Positions 52,783 through 62,457 are shown, counted from the first letter of the stretch. The stretch: 64,000 bases of DNA from JAFGPL01 sp963781805 (GCA_963781805.1 CAWAHF010000004.1:2790001-2854000); one strand, 5' to 3'. The notes: generated from the letters alone by a model not told the origin. Made by a program: numbers and translations.

Positions 52783-53601
52783 GTGAAAAGAAACCTTAAA
52801 ATACTACTCCCTGTTTTCTTTTTTAGCTTTATTCATTCGTTTGCATTTGCCCAATTGATCCTGCTCAATCCGAAATATGTATCGGGTAAATTAGTTGATA
52901 ATGTAACTTCACAATCCATCCCTTTTGTATATATATTAAACGAAAGCCAACATATTTCAGCTTTATCAGATACCACAGGGAAATTCACCATTCGTGCTAA
53001 ACCCGGTGATACCCTGGTTTTTAGTGTAATTGGTTATCTTGGTAAATATATTGTATTGGAAAAGTCAGATTTTACCATATGTCAGTCTATACCACTAACA
53101 GCAAGGAGCTATGATATTGCAGAAGTGGAAATATTTGGTATTCCATCTTATTCACAATTCAAAGAAAAACTAAAAAATTTAAAAATGCCGGAAACGGAAA
53201 CAGATCGGCTCAGACAATATCTGGAAAAGATATCTTTGGAAGTAGGAAAAGAAGCAAAATATGAGCTTGCCATGAAAAAGGCTGCAGAAGGCGGTAGTTT
53301 GGCATCGGTACCTTTTTTATCCGCTCAGGACTTGGAGCGGATCAAGTTGAAAGAAATTATGAAAGAAGAAAAAATACAAGCTGCCATAGATAAAAAATAT
53401 AACAGGCAAATGATTGGCAATCTGACAGGATTAAAAGATATTGAGCTCGATGAATTCATATTATTTTGTAAGTTTAGTAAAAGATATTTACAATTTGCCA
53501 GCGAATATGATATCATGGTGAAGGTACTTGAAAAGTATAAGGAATTCAAGGAGATGAAGAATAAAGGGTCCATTCAAATGATAGAAAATTATGCATGTTG
53601 A
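52783..53601 (+). CDS. Secreted protein with carboxypeptidase-regulatory-like domain
   Basis: 272 residues, GTG start. Signal peptide 1-23 ('PVFFFSFIHSFAFAQ'). Residues ~33-110 form a carboxypeptidase-regulatory-like beta-sandwich ('VSGKLVDNVTSQSIPFVYILNESQHISALSDTTGKFTIRAKPGDTLVFSVIGY'), as found at the start of TonB-dependent receptors. Here no barrel follows; the remaining ~160 residues are mostly helical and charged. Inferred to be a periplasmic or surface protein of unknown role. It overlaps the next gene by 11 bp. Confidence 0.85.
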   Translation: MKRNLKILLPVFFFSFIHSFAFAQLILLNPKYVSGKLVDNVTSQSIPFVYILNESQHISALSDTTGKFTIRAKPGDTLVFSVIGYLGKYIVLEKSDFTICQSIPLTARSYDIAEVEIFGIPSYSQFKEKLKNLKMPETETDRLRQYLEKISLEVGKEAKYELAMKKAAEGGSLASVPFLSAQDLERIKLKEIMKEEKIQAAIDKKYNRQMIGNLTGLKDIELDEFILFCKFSKRYLQFASEYDIMVKVLEKYKEFKEMKNKGSIQMIENYAC

Positions 53602-54538
53602 ACCTTCATTTCCTGACATACAAAATGCGCATCAGAGAATTAAAAATTTTATACACAATACACCGATCCATACATCATCAGCTATTAATAAAATAACCGG
53701 ATCAGAGATTTATTTCAAATGTGAAAATTTTCAGAAAGCCGGCGCCTTTAAGTATAGGGGTGCAACGAATGCCGTTCAAAATTTGAACAGTTCTGAAGCA
53801 TCCAGGGGAGTAGCAACCCACTCTTCCGGAAACCATGCGGCTGCATTAGCATTGGCAGCATCACAAAGGGGTTTGCGGTGTTTTGTTGTTATGCCTTCAT
53901 CTGCACCAGATATAAAAATAGAAGCCGTAAAATATTACGGCGCTGAAATCACATTCTGTGAGCCAACACTCGAATCAAGGGAATCAACTCTGAACAAACT
54001 GATTGAAAAAACCGGAGCCGTGTTTATACATCCGTTTGATAATACCAATGTCATTTCGGGTCAGGGAACGGCAGCCCTTGAATTTTTAAATCAGGTTCGT
54101 GATTTGGAAATTATTATGACCCCGGTAGGTGGGGGCGGTTTGTTCAGTGGAACATTAATTGCATCAAAAGCAATTAGTCCTGAAATAAAAGTCTATGGTG
54201 CCGAACCAAAGAATGCCGACGATGCATACAGATCATTCAAAAACGGCACTCTATACCCTCCTTTAAAACCTAATACGATTGCTGACGGGCTGCTCACAGC
54301 TTTAAGCGAACTGACGTTCAGAATTATTACCGATAAAGCCGACGATATTTTAACCGTTACCGAGGAATCTATCGTTGAGGCTATGAAACATGTTTGGCAG
54401 CGAATGAAAATAATTATTGAACCCTCATCTGCCGTACCGTTGGCTGCTGTTTTGGAAAACAGGGATGTTTTTTATGGAAAAAAGACTGGTATTATATTAA
54501 GCGGTGGGAATGTGGATCTTACAAAACTTCCTTTTTGA
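53591..54538 (+). CDS. Threonine dehydratase/serine racemase-like PLP enzyme
   Basis: 315 residues, fold type II. The PLP lysine is in 'GAFKYRGATNAV', the phosphate-binding loop is 'PVGGGGLFSG', and 'THSSGNHAAALALAA' and 'ILSGGNVD' are present. There is no C-terminal ACT regulatory domain, so it resembles the short catabolic threonine dehydratase or serine racemase rather than biosynthetic IlvA. It deaminates threonine or serine to 2-oxoacids, or interconverts serine isomers. The ATG overlaps the previous gene, so translation may be coupled, although the functional link is obscure. Confidence 0.9.
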   Translation: MHVEPSFPDIQNAHQRIKNFIHNTPIHTSSAINKITGSEIYFKCENFQKAGAFKYRGATNAVQNLNSSEASRGVATHSSGNHAAALALAASQRGLRCFVVMPSSAPDIKIEAVKYYGAEITFCEPTLESRESTLNKLIEKTGAVFIHPFDNTNVISGQGTAALEFLNQVRDLEIIMTPVGGGGLFSGTLIASKAISPEIKVYGAEPKNADDAYRSFKNGTLYPPLKPNTIADGLLTALSELTFRIITDKADDILTVTEESIVEAMKHVWQRMKIIIEPSSAVPLAAVLENRDVFYGKKTGIILSGGNVDLTKLPF

Positions 54539-54555
54539 AGGCATCTATCTGGTAT

Positions 54556-55650
54556 TTAATCTTTCAAATAAAAATTGCATACAATCGGATGGTGATCTGA
54601 GAGTTTAACTCTTAACGTTTTAAAATCAGAAGTAATTATTGACTTATCATGCATGATAAAGTCTATCCTGAATGAAGGAAAATTTCCAAAATAAGTATTG
54701 CCAATTCCTTTCCCTGTTTCAAGGAATGCATCTTTCAGGTTTTCACTTAATTTATGATAGGTATACGATACAGGAGTATCATTAAAATCTCCGCATAACA
54801 AAACAGGATAGGGTGAGTTTCTTATATGTTTACTAAGTTTATCAACTTGCTGAGCTCTTTTTATATAGGCATCTTTAAGCCGGTGTGAAATATTTTTAAT
54901 TTCGTCAAGATGTCTGGAGTTATAATTGAACAATATCGAATCCAGAAAATTATATTTATCTTTTTCAAGCTGTGTGGACTGAAGATGACAATTGTAGATC
55001 CTGATGGTGTCATTCCCGATTTTAATATCTGAAAAAATACTAATATTAGTCGAATTGTCAAATTCAACCGTTCCTTTGTTCACCATGGGAAAAATGCTGT
55101 AAGTAGCTATACCGAAACCTTTTTTTTCATAAGGTAGATTTGTATACCGGATATGTGCAAAAGGGGTTTCCTTTAACATGTTTTTGATGGAATCTTCTGA
55201 ATAGGCTGTATTTTTTAGTGTAAAGAATTCCTGTAAACAGATAATACCCGCACGTTCATTTTTTATGAAGGATAAAATATTCTCATGCACAGATTTTATT
55301 TGCAACCAGTTATAATAGTTGAATAGCCGGACATTGAAAGATAGTAATTTAACAACCTTTTCATCCTTAGGGGTTTCTTTTCTGAAAATATTGAATTGAA
55401 TAAATTTGGTCAGATTGTTCCAGCTCAACAGAATTACCAGCAGAGAAATTATGAAAAACCGTCGTTTAACGCTTATCCAGAATATTAAAAAAGCTATATT
55501 TAAAATAAGGATATAGGGAAATGCCAGACCCAGAAATGCAAAAACCCATGCCTTTTCGGGACTGATATAAACTGATATACTGGAAATTACCAGTAATATT
55601 GCTGTAAAATAGTTTATAACCAGAATTATTTTCCTTACAAATTTCTTCAA
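54556..55650 (-). CDS. Membrane-anchored endonuclease/exonuclease/phosphatase family protein
   Basis: 364 residues. Three N-terminal membrane segments (~8-95) are followed by an EEP domain (~100-364) with the metal and catalytic motifs 'LLSFNVRLFNYYN', 'ICLQEFFT', 'IYNCHLQS', 'LLCGDFNDTP', 'RIDFIMH' and 'SDHHPIVC'. The family cleaves phosphodiesters in DNA, lipids or signalling molecules; the membrane-anchored form common beside rhomboid genes in Bacteroidota has no assigned substrate. It is last in the run mutL-rhomboid-rhomboid-EEP. Confidence 0.92.
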   Translation of the reverse strand: MKKFVRKIILVINYFTAILLVISSISVYISPEKAWVFAFLGLAFPYILILNIAFLIFWISVKRRFFIISLLVILLSWNNLTKFIQFNIFRKETPKDEKVVKLLSFNVRLFNYYNWLQIKSVHENILSFIKNERAGIICLQEFFTLKNTAYSEDSIKNMLKETPFAHIRYTNLPYEKKGFGIATYSIFPMVNKGTVEFDNSTNISIFSDIKIGNDTIRIYNCHLQSTQLEKDKYNFLDSILFNYNSRHLDEIKNISHRLKDAYIKRAQQVDKLSKHIRNSPYPVLLCGDFNDTPVSYTYHKLSENLKDAFLETGKGIGNTYFGNFPSFRIDFIMHDKSIITSDFKTLRVKLSDHHPIVCNFYLKD

Positions 55651-55684
55651 CTTACCTCAACGATTTTCAGGTATCAAAAAAAAT

Positions 55685-56611
55685 CTAGTTTCTTCCACCC
55701 ATTTTAAAAAGCGTTTCTTTCTCTTTCTTTGTCAGGCTATCGTAACCCGATTTAGCTATTTTATCCAAAATTCTGTCTATCTCTTCCTGTTTGTCAACTT
55801 TTTGCCTGTTATATTCCAAATCGGTCATATCCTGTACCGATTTATTTTTATAGGAAACCTTCATTCTTCGCTTTCTTTTGGAAAACAGTGTAGCAACATT
55901 ATCAACCAGCCGGTTGAATCCCTGACCGAGATCTTTTCCTCTTCTTAGTTGAATTACAAAAAGATAGGCATATATAACCCCGCCAAGGTGTGCTATATGA
56001 CCTCCGGCATTATAGGAGGCTACCTGTAGAATATCAGTAACAATAAAAAACAATGCAATATATTTTAATTTCACAGGTCCGAGAAAAATCAGGTAAACCA
56101 TGTAATTTGGGGCATAGAATGAGATTGTCATAGCGACAGCCATCACTCCTGCCGAAGCCCCAAGCATTTCAGATTTATCTACCATTGAAGTCAGACCGGG
56201 AAATACATTGTATGACAGAATAAATAGGAGTGCGCCGGATAATCCTCCCAATATATAAGTGCTTAATAGTTGCTTTTCAGTAAGATATTGCAAAAAAATT
56301 CTGCCAAACATGTACAACCATAAAAGATTAAACAGGATATGAAGGAAATTAAAATGAAGAAACATATAGGTAATAAGTGTCCAGGGCTTAAGAATCAAAT
56401 TGTGTAAACTGGCCGGTACCATCAGGTAGGAAAGCCATTTTTGCATAAAGTAATCTCTGGAACTTATACCTGAAAGATTTCCGGAACTGAGAAGAGTAAA
56501 AAATACATATGCAATGTTTACTGTAACAAATACAACAAGATTGATATAAATCAATTTGGTGAGTATACTCCCTTTCTTAAACGAATCTTTTATCTCATCC
56601 AATATGGTCAT
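55685..56611 (-). CDS. Rhomboid family intramembrane serine protease, long form
   Basis: 308 residues with six or so membrane helices (~20-225). The catalytic Ser is in 'LGASAGVM' and the catalytic His in 'GGHIAHLGGVIYA'. 'FLHFNFLHILFNLLWLYMFG' is the typical helix-2 motif. The cytoplasmic C-terminal ~80 residues are charged and end in 'YDSLTKKEKETLFKMG', a short helical motif seen in Bacteroidota rhomboids. It cleaves transmembrane segments of unknown substrates. It lies 29 bp after the shorter rhomboid. Confidence 0.94.
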   Translation of the reverse strand: MTILDEIKDSFKKGSILTKLIYINLVVFVTVNIAYVFFTLLSSGNLSGISSRDYFMQKWLSYLMVPASLHNLILKPWTLITYMFLHFNFLHILFNLLWLYMFGRIFLQYLTEKQLLSTYILGGLSGALLFILSYNVFPGLTSMVDKSEMLGASAGVMAVAMTISFYAPNYMVYLIFLGPVKLKYIALFFIVTDILQVASYNAGGHIAHLGGVIYAYLFVIQLRRGKDLGQGFNRLVDNVATLFSKRKRRMKVSYKNKSVQDMTDLEYNRQKVDKQEEIDRILDKIAKSGYDSLTKKEKETLFKMGGRN

Positions 56612-56640
56612 AAACCTGAATAAATTATAGTTCTACAAAT

Positions 56641-57249
56641 TTAGTAAATCTTAAATTGATTTTTTTTCCAATAAACTGCTAAAATAAAACCAAAGATTGC
56701 ACCTCCAAGATGTGCAAAATGGGCAATTGGGTCTCCATGAAAATTTGCAACTCCAAAAAATAAAGAAATTAGTGCAAAGGCGGGTACAAAATATTTTGCT
56801 TTAATAGGGATAGGCAAAAAAATCAACATAAGCTCCACATTAGGAAAAAGATATGCAAAAGCTGCAAGTAACCCAAAAATAGCTCCTGAAGCACCAAGCA
56901 TTGCTCCATTTTCATTTAAAAGGTAATATACAAATAACTGCAAACCTGCAGCACCCAAGCCGGATACAAAATACAGAATAAACATACGTTTGCTTCCCCA
57001 TACAGTTTCCAAAATCTTTCCAAAAATTACTAATCCAAACATATTGAAAAACAAATGCATAAAATTTGCATGCATAAACATATGGGTTATTAATTGATAC
57101 GGCCTGAAAAACCCTGAATTAATTGAATAAAGTCTTAACCATAATGTAATTTCGAATCCTAATTTTCGAAGAGTAAAATCTGCAATAAAAAATATAATAT
57201 TAATAAACAGCAAATTTTTAACAACACGGGGTAAATCAATCCTAATCAT
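56641..57249 (-). CDS. Rhomboid family intramembrane serine protease, short form
   Basis: 202 residues, six membrane helices. 'HMFMHANFMHLFFNMFGLVIFG', 'MLGASGAIFGLLAAFAYLFP' with the catalytic Ser, and 'IAHFAHLGGAIFGFILA' with the catalytic His are complete. It is tandem with the longer rhomboid and 113 bp downstream of mutL. Confidence 0.94.
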   Translation of the reverse strand: MIRIDLPRVVKNLLFINIIFFIADFTLRKLGFEITLWLRLYSINSGFFRPYQLITHMFMHANFMHLFFNMFGLVIFGKILETVWGSKRMFILYFVSGLGAAGLQLFVYYLLNENGAMLGASGAIFGLLAAFAYLFPNVELMLIFLPIPIKAKYFVPAFALISLFFGVANFHGDPIAHFAHLGGAIFGFILAVYWKKNQFKIY

Positions 57250-57274
57250 AAACTATTTTTTATAAAGAACATCG

Positions 57275-57282
57275 CAAATATA
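57275..57282 (-). promoter_or_regulatory. Candidate -7 box for the rhomboid pair
   Basis: On the minus strand this reads TATATTTG, a perfect TAnnTTTG, 25 bp before the short rhomboid start. No TTTG sits at 19-21 nt upstream. Confidence 0.3.
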
Positions 57283-57362
57283 GAATTGTTTTTGGACAAA
57301 GACCGCAAAAGATTTCATTTATGGTACCGGTTGATTTATTACCAAAGTAAACCAGAAACAGG

Positions 57363-59207
57363 TTAATTAAGCTTTTTTTCAATCTCATCCAATACCATGA
57401 TGGTAATAATTTTCTTTCCGGTTGGTGAATAGTTAGGATTTTCACATGCAAAAAGCTGATCTACCAGCTCCTGCATTTCCGGGGTTGATAGTGGCAGGAG
57501 ATATCTCCCGGATGAAGATACAGCAAGGCACCTGGCAATTTTTTCTTTGCTATTCTGTTTAATATCACTCTTTGTACTGCGGTATTCTTCAAGAATTGAC
57601 TCTATAAGCACTTTGGGTTCCGGATTTTTAATGTCAGAAGGACAACCATTGATAACAATGGTATTATTACCAAAATTACTGATATCGAACCCTATGAGGT
57701 ATAAGTCATCAATAATTTCATTAAAAAGGGTATAATCTCTGGGTGTAAGTTCAATGGTCACCGGGAAAAGCGATTGTTGTGCAATGGTATGATTATGTGC
57801 CAGTGAATGGATAAGCTGTTCAAAAACAATTCGTTCATAGGCTCGTTTTTGATCGATGATCATCAATCCTGATTTTACCGGAGTAAGAATATACCTGTTT
57901 TTAATCTGCAGAAAATATACCGGCTGGGTATATCCATCGTGCTTCAGACTTTGCTGATCAGGTTTATCAATAATTTTAAATGAATCCGGATGTTCGTTTT
58001 CAGAATTAAATCCTTCGTAGAATTTTTCCCAATCGGGTAATTTCTGTTTTTGATAAAATTCCTTTTTTTGACCTTCAACAGGCTGTTTTCCAAAATCATC
58101 ATCAAAGGGATTGTAGTTTGGATTTATGGGAATTTCAGGAATTTTCGCTTCACTGTTTTTCTTAAAATGAGGTATTTCAAAATTTTCTTCCAAATTAAAA
58201 TCGATGGAGGGGGCAATATTCGTTTTGCCAATCGCCTCTTTTACAGCAGCTTTAATAATTTGAAACACTGCCTGTTCATCTTCAAATTTTATTTCGGTTT
58301 TGGTAGGATGAATATTTACATCAATGCTGTGCGGATCGCTTTCCAGATAAATAAAATAAGAAGGAAATGAGTCGGGTGGAAGAATCTGATCATAAGCATT
58401 CATAACTGCACGATGAAAATAGGGGTGTTTCATAAACCTGTTGTTAATGAAAAAATATTGTTCCCCGAATTTCTTCTTGGCATATTCCGGTTTTCCGATA
58501 TAGCCCTTTATTTTAATTATACTGGTTTCAGTGGCAAAGGGGATGATATTCGAATTTATCAAACGTCCGAAAATATGTGTAATACGTTGTTTCAGATTGG
58601 TAACAGGCAGATTGTAAATTTCTGCATCGTTGTGCGTTAATCTGAACTCGATATCTGGATGAGATAAAGCCACACGCATGAATTCTTCCACAATATGTCT
58701 GAATTCTGTATTTGTGTTTTTGAGGAATTTTCTTCTGGCAGGAACATTGAAGAAAAGATTTTTAACGGAAAAATTTGATCCGCCAGGACAACTGACAGGT
58801 TCCTGGGACACCACATGCGAGCCATTTATGAGTATTTCAGTTCCAAGTTCGTCTTCTACCTTCCTGGTTTTCAGTGCTACATTTGCTATAGCGGCAATAC
58901 TTGCTAATGCTTCGCCTCTAAAACCTTTGGTACGGATTTCAAACAAATCACCCGCTTCCTTAATTTTAGACGTGGCATGACGTTCAAAAGCCATTCTTGC
59001 ATCGGTCTCCGACATTCCGCAACCATTATCCAAAACCTGAATAGATGATTTACCCCCGTCTGCTATAAATACAGAAACGGAAGTACTGCCGCCATCCACT
59101 GAATTTTCAATCAATTCTTTTACAACAGATGCAGGACGTTGAATAACCTCACCGGCGGCAATCTGATTAGCAACTGAATCCGGAAGCAGTCGGATAATAT
59201 CTGCCAT
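57363..59207 (-). CDS. mutL: DNA mismatch repair protein MutL
   Basis: 614 residues. The N-terminal GHKL ATPase domain has 'IAAGEVIQRPASVVKELIENSVDGG', 'DNGCGMSETDARMAFERHATSKI' and 'TKGFRGEALASIAAIA'. The transducer domain continues to ~335. A linker of ~100 residues leads to the dimerisation domain (~430-600). In the C-terminal domain the endonuclease motif DQHA(x)2E(x)4E reads 'DQKRAYERIVFE': Asp452 and both Glu remain but the His is Lys454, so nicking activity is doubtful. It follows the small TM protein by 9 bp. Confidence 0.96.
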   Translation of the reverse strand: MADIIRLLPDSVANQIAAGEVIQRPASVVKELIENSVDGGSTSVSVFIADGGKSSIQVLDNGCGMSETDARMAFERHATSKIKEAGDLFEIRTKGFRGEALASIAAIANVALKTRKVEDELGTEILINGSHVVSQEPVSCPGGSNFSVKNLFFNVPARRKFLKNTNTEFRHIVEEFMRVALSHPDIEFRLTHNDAEIYNLPVTNLKQRITHIFGRLINSNIIPFATETSIIKIKGYIGKPEYAKKKFGEQYFFINNRFMKHPYFHRAVMNAYDQILPPDSFPSYFIYLESDPHSIDVNIHPTKTEIKFEDEQAVFQIIKAAVKEAIGKTNIAPSIDFNLEENFEIPHFKKNSEAKIPEIPINPNYNPFDDDFGKQPVEGQKKEFYQKQKLPDWEKFYEGFNSENEHPDSFKIIDKPDQQSLKHDGYTQPVYFLQIKNRYILTPVKSGLMIIDQKRAYERIVFEQLIHSLAHNHTIAQQSLFPVTIELTPRDYTLFNEIIDDLYLIGFDISNFGNNTIVINGCPSDIKNPEPKVLIESILEEYRSTKSDIKQNSKEKIARCLAVSSSGRYLLPLSTPEMQELVDQLFACENPNYSPTGKKIITIMVLDEIEKKLN

Positions 59208-59216
59208 GAAGTAGAA

Positions 59217-59495
59217 TTATCTGAAAATTAATAAGTATGCCAAAGCTAAGAGTATAATAATTATGGCAACAAGTCTGATAGAACTGTACCGGCTTTGTTT
59301 CCTTGAATTCTGAATGTGTTCACGCATGGTACCTCTTCTAATGCCAGGCTTAAAATCCGGAGAATTTTTTATGCCCATTTCTTCTTCAATGCGACGGACA
59401 CGTTCATTAAATTCTTCTTTATCCTTATCGTAAAATAAGGGCATGTAATTAAAATCCTTGTGCTTATTTAATTTAAAAAACTGGTAGATAGCCAT
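59217..59495 (-). CDS. Small tail-anchored conserved Bacteroidota protein
   Basis: 92 residues. The N-terminus is 'FFKLNKHKDFNYMPLFYDKDKEEFNERVRRIEEEMG', then a basic 'RRGTMREHIQNSRKQSRYSS', and a single C-terminal membrane helix (~72-91). This pattern is common in Bacteroidota, often upstream of mutL, and has no established function. The soluble part should face the cytoplasm. It is probably co-transcribed with mutL. Confidence 0.8.
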   Translation of the reverse strand: MAIYQFFKLNKHKDFNYMPLFYDKDKEEFNERVRRIEEEMGIKNSPDFKPGIRRGTMREHIQNSRKQSRYSSIRLVAIIIILLALAYLLIFR

Positions 59496-59514
59496 AATGA
59501 TAGTTTTAGTTATA

Positions 59515-59522
59515 CAAATTTA
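59515..59522 (-). promoter_or_regulatory. Candidate -7 box for the mutL transcription unit
   Basis: On the minus strand this reads TAAATTTG, a perfect TAnnTTTG, 19 bp before the small protein start. No TTTG is found at the expected upstream distance. Confidence 0.3.
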
Positions 59523-59770
59523 TTCTTATTTATTGAAGATTTTATATCCTCTTTAGATATCCTCTTCAAAAACTGTGCAAATTGTATACAAATTTGAAAA
59601 TCCTTTGCTCAAATAATCAATTTTTAATGGCTGTCTCTAATCCGGTATACATTTAATGAAATTATTACGGTCAACTTAATAAAAGCAATTTATCTGCGTT
59701 AGATTTTTAAAAATGACCTATTTTAGAGGATTAAATTAAATCCTGTGATTTTCAACTTAAATTAAACAGA

Positions 59771-60340
59771 ATGAACCTGATAAAACAAAGTTTTATTGAA
59801 GCACGAAAGATGATAGACAGCTTTTTAGAAAATGAAAGCAATATTGAAATTATCAAAAAGGCCGGAGATGCAATGGTTGATTCTGTACGGAAAAATCATA
59901 AAATTATTTCATGCGGTAACGGTGGATCAATGAGCGATGCGATGCATTTTGCCGAAGAACTCACCGGGCTTTTTCGTGATCTCCGTCCGGCTATTCCGGC
60001 AATTTCCATTTCAGATCCTTCACATATCACATGTACCGCCAATGACTTCGGATTTGAAAATATTTTCTCAAGGTATGTCGAAGCTGTAGGTCAGGCGGGA
60101 GATGTATTACTGGCTATCAGCACCAGTGGAAGTTCAAAAAATGTACTAAATGCCGCCATTGCTGCACGAAAGAAAAATATGAAAGTTGTTGCTCTTACAG
60201 GAAAAGACGGGGGATTGCTCTCATCAAATTGCGACATAGAAATCAGAGCTCCTTTTTCAAAACATTCCGACAGAACTCAGGAAATTCATATTAAGATAAT
60301 TCACTGTTTGATACAATACATCGAATCGAATATAACATGA
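59771..60340 (+). CDS. gmhA: Phosphoheptose isomerase
   Basis: 189 residues, close to the usual ~192. A SIS-domain enzyme that converts sedoheptulose 7-phosphate to D-glycero-D-manno-heptose 7-phosphate for lipopolysaccharide cores or other heptose glycans. 'SCGNGGSMSDAMHFAEELTG', 'IPAISISDPSHITCTANDFGFENIFSRYVEAVGQAGDVLLAISTSGSSKNVLNA', 'VVALTGKDGG' and 'DRTQEIHIKIIHCLIQ' (active-site Glu and His) match GmhA. It overlaps the following lipoprotein gene by 4 bp. Confidence 0.93.
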   Translation: MNLIKQSFIEARKMIDSFLENESNIEIIKKAGDAMVDSVRKNHKIISCGNGGSMSDAMHFAEELTGLFRDLRPAIPAISISDPSHITCTANDFGFENIFSRYVEAVGQAGDVLLAISTSGSSKNVLNAAIAARKKNMKVVALTGKDGGLLSSNCDIEIRAPFSKHSDRTQEIHIKIIHCLIQYIESNIT

Positions 60341-60996
60341 CCCTTAAGATATATAAGGTTTTATTTGTTTTGCCGATACTATTAACCAGTTGTATCAAAG
60401 ATAAAATAAACAGTATCTCTGATTCTGTTTTGATTAATTCATCTTATTCACTTCCTATCGGAACCGTTGTTTACCAGGTAAATGATTATTTCGAAGCCCT
60501 TGATACCATCCATATTCCCTGGCCCGATTCAGTATCCTATAATGACACCATTTATCCAAATCTCCTGGATACGATAACAAAAGTCGATTACAAATTTTTT
60601 GATTTTGCAAATCTGGGAGGTGATATTCAAAAAATTAAATCTATAACGCTCAGGTTAATTATATCCAACGGATTTCCAACTGAAGTTAAGTCACAGGTAT
60701 ATTTCACCGACCATTTTAGTCATATGGATCCATTATTTTCCGGTGGGACGGAATCTATTTTACCCGCAACTCTCGGCCCGGAGGGAAAAGTAATTTCACC
60801 CAACGTGCAATACAGGGATATTCTACTTCCGCAAAACATGATTGAAAACCTTGCCAATTATACAAATATTGAAATTTTTGGCCAGGTACTTACAAGCAGA
60901 CCCGATATCAAAATTGCTAAATTTTATTCAGATTATGAGCTAAAGATACATATTGGCTTACGCATTGAACTGGAATATAATCTGAATGAACTGTAA
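60337..60996 (+). CDS. Lipoprotein of unknown function
   Basis: 219 residues. Signal peptide with lipobox 'LLTSC' (Cys at 19). The mature part is beta-rich, with 'YSLPIGTVVYQVNDYFEALDT', 'KIKSITLRLIISNGFPTEVKSQVYFTD' and 'SDYELKIHIGLRIELEY'. No family is recognised with certainty. ATGA overlap with gmhA and a 15-bp gap to the DUF5723 gene suggest one operon and a role at the outer membrane together with that protein. Confidence 0.75.
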   Translation: MTLKIYKVLFVLPILLTSCIKDKINSISDSVLINSSYSLPIGTVVYQVNDYFEALDTIHIPWPDSVSYNDTIYPNLLDTITKVDYKFFDFANLGGDIQKIKSITLRLIISNGFPTEVKSQVYFTDHFSHMDPLFSGGTESILPATLGPEGKVISPNVQYRDILLPQNMIENLANYTNIEIFGQVLTSRPDIKIAKFYSDYELKIHIGLRIELEYNLNEL

Positions 60997-61011
60997 AAAG
61001 ATTAGAATAGC

Positions 61012-62457
61012 ATGCTGAAAAAAAAAATTCAATGGTTGCTTATCCCCTTTCTGCTTCATGGTTTTATTTCACTTAGATGCCAGCAAAGTAACACATTGTA
61101 TTTTCTGCATCAGGTACCTCAGAGCAATTTATTAAATCCTGCAATTCAAAATGAATGTAAATTTTTTATTGGCCTTCCGGTTATCTCATCAGTCCATTTT
61201 AATCTGGCAAACAGTGGTTTTACGTTTAACCAGCTTTTGGAAAACCAGACACCAGGTGATTATTCCATAGATGCATCAACTTGGCTGGATAAACTGGGCA
61301 GAAAAAACTATTTGAGCTCGGAACTCTATGTCAGTCTTATATCTTTGGGAATTAAGATTAATAAGAAATATTACTTCACGTTTAATATTCGTGAACGGGA
61401 CGATATCAATTTTTTTTATACAAAAAATTTGTTCTCTCTCGCTTATAAGGGGAACACTCAATATGAGGGTGAACTTCTGAGTCTGAAGGGAAATGGTTTG
61501 CACTTGAATCACTTCAGGGAATTCAGCCTTGGAATCTCCAAAATAGTTGATGAATATACTACTTATGGTATCAGGGCAAAACTGCTTTTCGGGAAACTGA
61601 ATTTTCAGACAACCCGTGATATTGTAAGTCTCTTTACCGAAGAAAATACCTTTAACCTTGTTTTTGAAAACAATATCCGTTTTGATGGCTCGCTCCCGAC
61701 CTCATTAGTATATCAAAACGATAATACGATCAGAATAGACGGGAATTATTATAATAATACCCTCAGCGATTTGATTTTCAATAGAAAGAATTACGGGCTA
61801 GCTTTTGATCTGGGATTTATACACAATTATGATGATAAAACTTCTGTTCAGGGAAGCATCCTGGATTTAGGTTTTATCAGATACCGTTCCAACTTGACGA
61901 ATTATAGCATGGAAGGAGCCTTTTCTTATAACGGGCCTCTCGGAGATACCATTATTACCGAAAACTACCTATGGGATTTATTTGACAGAATAAACGATAC
62001 GATGGATATTCATCTGACCAGAAAACCTTATTATCATTTTATGTCGCCAAGGATTTATCTTGGAATTACCCACGTAATAAATAACAAATTATCGGTTAAT
62101 GCTTTAGTATCATCCAAAATAACAAAAGAAAAAATACAATCAGGGTTGACTTTATCGGCAAACTGGAGGCCTTATAAGCAATTTGGAGCTATCGCTAGCT
62201 GGTCTTATATCCATCGCAGTATAAACAACTTTGGAGCGGGTGTAGTTCTTGGCCGTAATCCTGTACAGTTTTATTTGGTTAGTGACAATGTGGTGGGCAT
62301 GATATGGCCGCAAAGCACCAAAAATCTAAACTTACGCTTTGGCCTGAATATCATTCTGGGATGTCGAAATAAGTCTGACATTGATGACTGCGGTTGTTAC
62401 TGGTTAAGAAAAGCAGAGGAACGAAAGGAGCGAAAAGAGAGATTGATGCATAAGTGA
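61012..62457 (+). CDS. DUF5723 family putative outer-membrane beta-barrel protein
   Basis: 481 residues. Signal peptide ~1-23. 'FLHQVPQSNLLNPAIQNECKFFIGLPVISSVHFNLANSGFTFNQLL' is the typical DUF5723 start. Many alternating amphipathic strands follow ('YYFTFNIRERDDINFFY', 'TYGIRAKLLFGKLNFQT', 'LAFDLGFIHNYDDKTSVQGSILDLGFIRY', 'GAIASWSYIHRSINNFGAGVVLG'), consistent with an outer-membrane barrel. The C-terminus is short, Cys-containing and highly charged. Function is unknown; partner of the upstream lipoprotein by position. Confidence 0.85.
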   Translation: MLKKKIQWLLIPFLLHGFISLRCQQSNTLYFLHQVPQSNLLNPAIQNECKFFIGLPVISSVHFNLANSGFTFNQLLENQTPGDYSIDASTWLDKLGRKNYLSSELYVSLISLGIKINKKYYFTFNIRERDDINFFYTKNLFSLAYKGNTQYEGELLSLKGNGLHLNHFREFSLGISKIVDEYTTYGIRAKLLFGKLNFQTTRDIVSLFTEENTFNLVFENNIRFDGSLPTSLVYQNDNTIRIDGNYYNNTLSDLIFNRKNYGLAFDLGFIHNYDDKTSVQGSILDLGFIRYRSNLTNYSMEGAFSYNGPLGDTIITENYLWDLFDRINDTMDIHLTRKPYYHFMSPRIYLGITHVINNKLSVNALVSSKITKEKIQSGLTLSANWRPYKQFGAIASWSYIHRSINNFGAGVVLGRNPVQFYLVSDNVVGMIWPQSTKNLNLRFGLNIILGCRNKSDIDDCGCYWLRKAEERKERKERLMHK

